Below are positions 6,586 through 7,023 of a DNA stretch of 7,023 bases, piece by piece (position 1 is the stretch's first letter; each line of letters opens with the position of its first letter). The notes under the pieces are model-generated. The model was given only the letters and a program-made list of their open reading frames with translations. It was not told where the DNA came from and did no database searches. Made by a program: the position numbers and the translations under genes. Origin of the DNA: Candidatus Zhuqueibacterota bacterium. Its GTDB lineage: Bacteria > Zhuqueibacterota > QNDG01. Location: NCBI GenBank assembly GCA_003645915.1, contig QNDG01000075.1, positions 1 to 7,023 on the forward strand, given 5' to 3'.

Positions 6586-7023
6586 AAAGCTCTCTGAAAT
6601 CTTTCAAATATTTTTCAGCTGTTTCCACATCACTGAAATGTATTTTTTTTGTTCCGATTATCTGATAATCTTCATGTCCCTTGCCTGCAATTACAACAGT
6701 ATCACCTTTTCTGGCAATACTGATCGCTTGTTTGATTGCCTGCTCTCTGTCTTCAATTACGTTTACCTCAGAAAAGTTTTTTTTAACACCTTTGAAAATT
6801 TCCGAAATAATCTTTGAGGGGTCTTCTGTCCTCGGGTTATCAGATGTGATAATTACCTGATCCGATACTTCCGAAGCCACTCTGCCCATAACCGGTCTCT
6901 TAGTCCTGTCCCTGTCTCCTCCGCATCCGAAAACAGTAATTAACCTGCCTTCAGTGAACTCTTTTGAACACCGGAGAATTTTTTCCAGGGCATCAGGTGT
7001 GTGAGCATAATCCACTATTACCC
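6569..7023 (-). CDS. murE: UDP-MurNAc-L-Ala-D-Glu ligase MurE, C-terminal part (meso-diaminopimelate type)
   Basis: MurE adds the third residue of the stem peptide to UDP-MurNAc-L-Ala-D-Glu. Only the last 150 residues are in the window, roughly the C-terminal third; the reading frame stays open to the high-coordinate edge. The sequence opens with VIVDYAHTPDAL, the usual MurE block at the start of the C-terminal domain. The GTG at 7013-7015 is an internal valine codon of this block and not a start. It is followed by GCGGDRDRTKRP (minus strand, about 6892-6928), SDNPRTEDP (about 6815-6844) and GKGHEDYQ near the C-terminus. DNPR (6830-6841) is the substrate-recognition loop of enzymes that take meso-diaminopimelate; lysine-adding enzymes have a different tetrapeptide there. 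The last codons overlap the murF start by 17 bases. The P-loop and N-terminal domain lie outside the window. Confidence 0.96.
   Translation of the reverse strand, partial: VIVDYAHTPDALEKILRCSKEFTEGRLITVFGCGGDRDRTKRPVMGRVASEVSDQVIITSDNPRTEDPSKIISEIFKGVKKNFSEVNVIEDREQAIKQAISIARKGDTVVIAGKGHEDYQIIGTKKIHFSDVETAEKYLKDFRELYGSDS

Noticed and set aside
7013..7015. GTG as a start of a separate 148-residue protein
   Set aside because: It is the valine of the conserved VDYAHTPDAL block inside MurE, and the frame continues open to the window edge.

Overview
The window is a contiguous piece of a division and cell wall (dcw) cluster, with every gene on the minus strand. Read in the direction of transcription (high to low coordinates), the order is murE (3' part only), murF, mraY, murD, ftsW, murG, a small CheY-like receiver gene, and the first 21 codons of murC. 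Coding density is very high: the two largest gaps are 33 and 29 bases, and both flank the receiver gene. I see no RNA gene, mobile element, repeat array, CRISPR or intrinsic terminator.

The organism looks like a moderately AT-rich, diderm-type bacterium. The MurE fragment carries the DNPR signature of enzymes that add meso-diaminopimelate, which fits a Gram-negative-type peptidoglycan. The gene order is the classic one and does not fix the phylum. The protein sequences look like a lineage outside the well-studied Proteobacteria, perhaps in the broad FCB/KSB1-like area, but that is only an impression.

Region by region: 7023-5200 holds murE and murF, which build the UDP-MurNAc-pentapeptide by adding the third residue and then D-Ala-D-Ala. 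5200-4088 is mraY, which moves phospho-MurNAc-pentapeptide onto undecaprenyl phosphate to make lipid I. 4085-2730 is murD, the D-glutamate ligase. 2733-1612 is ftsW, the SEDS septal glycan polymerase. 1615-515 is murG, which makes lipid II. 481-95 is a stand-alone receiver domain of unknown partner. 65-1 is the beginning of murC, the L-alanine ligase. Together they cover most cytoplasmic and membrane steps of lipid II synthesis plus its polymerisation at the septum. From murE to murG the genes overlap or nearly touch (murE/murF 17 bases, murF/mraY 1 base, mraY/murD 2-base gap, murD/ftsW and ftsW/murG 4 bases each), which implies one transcript with translational coupling.

Two things depart from an ordinary dcw cluster. 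First, a single-domain, partly degenerate response-regulator gene sits between murG and murC, with looser spacing on both sides and a possible promoter in front of it. Second, murC has no in-frame ATG, GTG, TTG or CTG at its 5' end. The best start is an ATT codon six bases after a perfect AAGGAGG. I found no evidence of a wholly new system; the receiver gene is the only element whose role in this context is unexplained.
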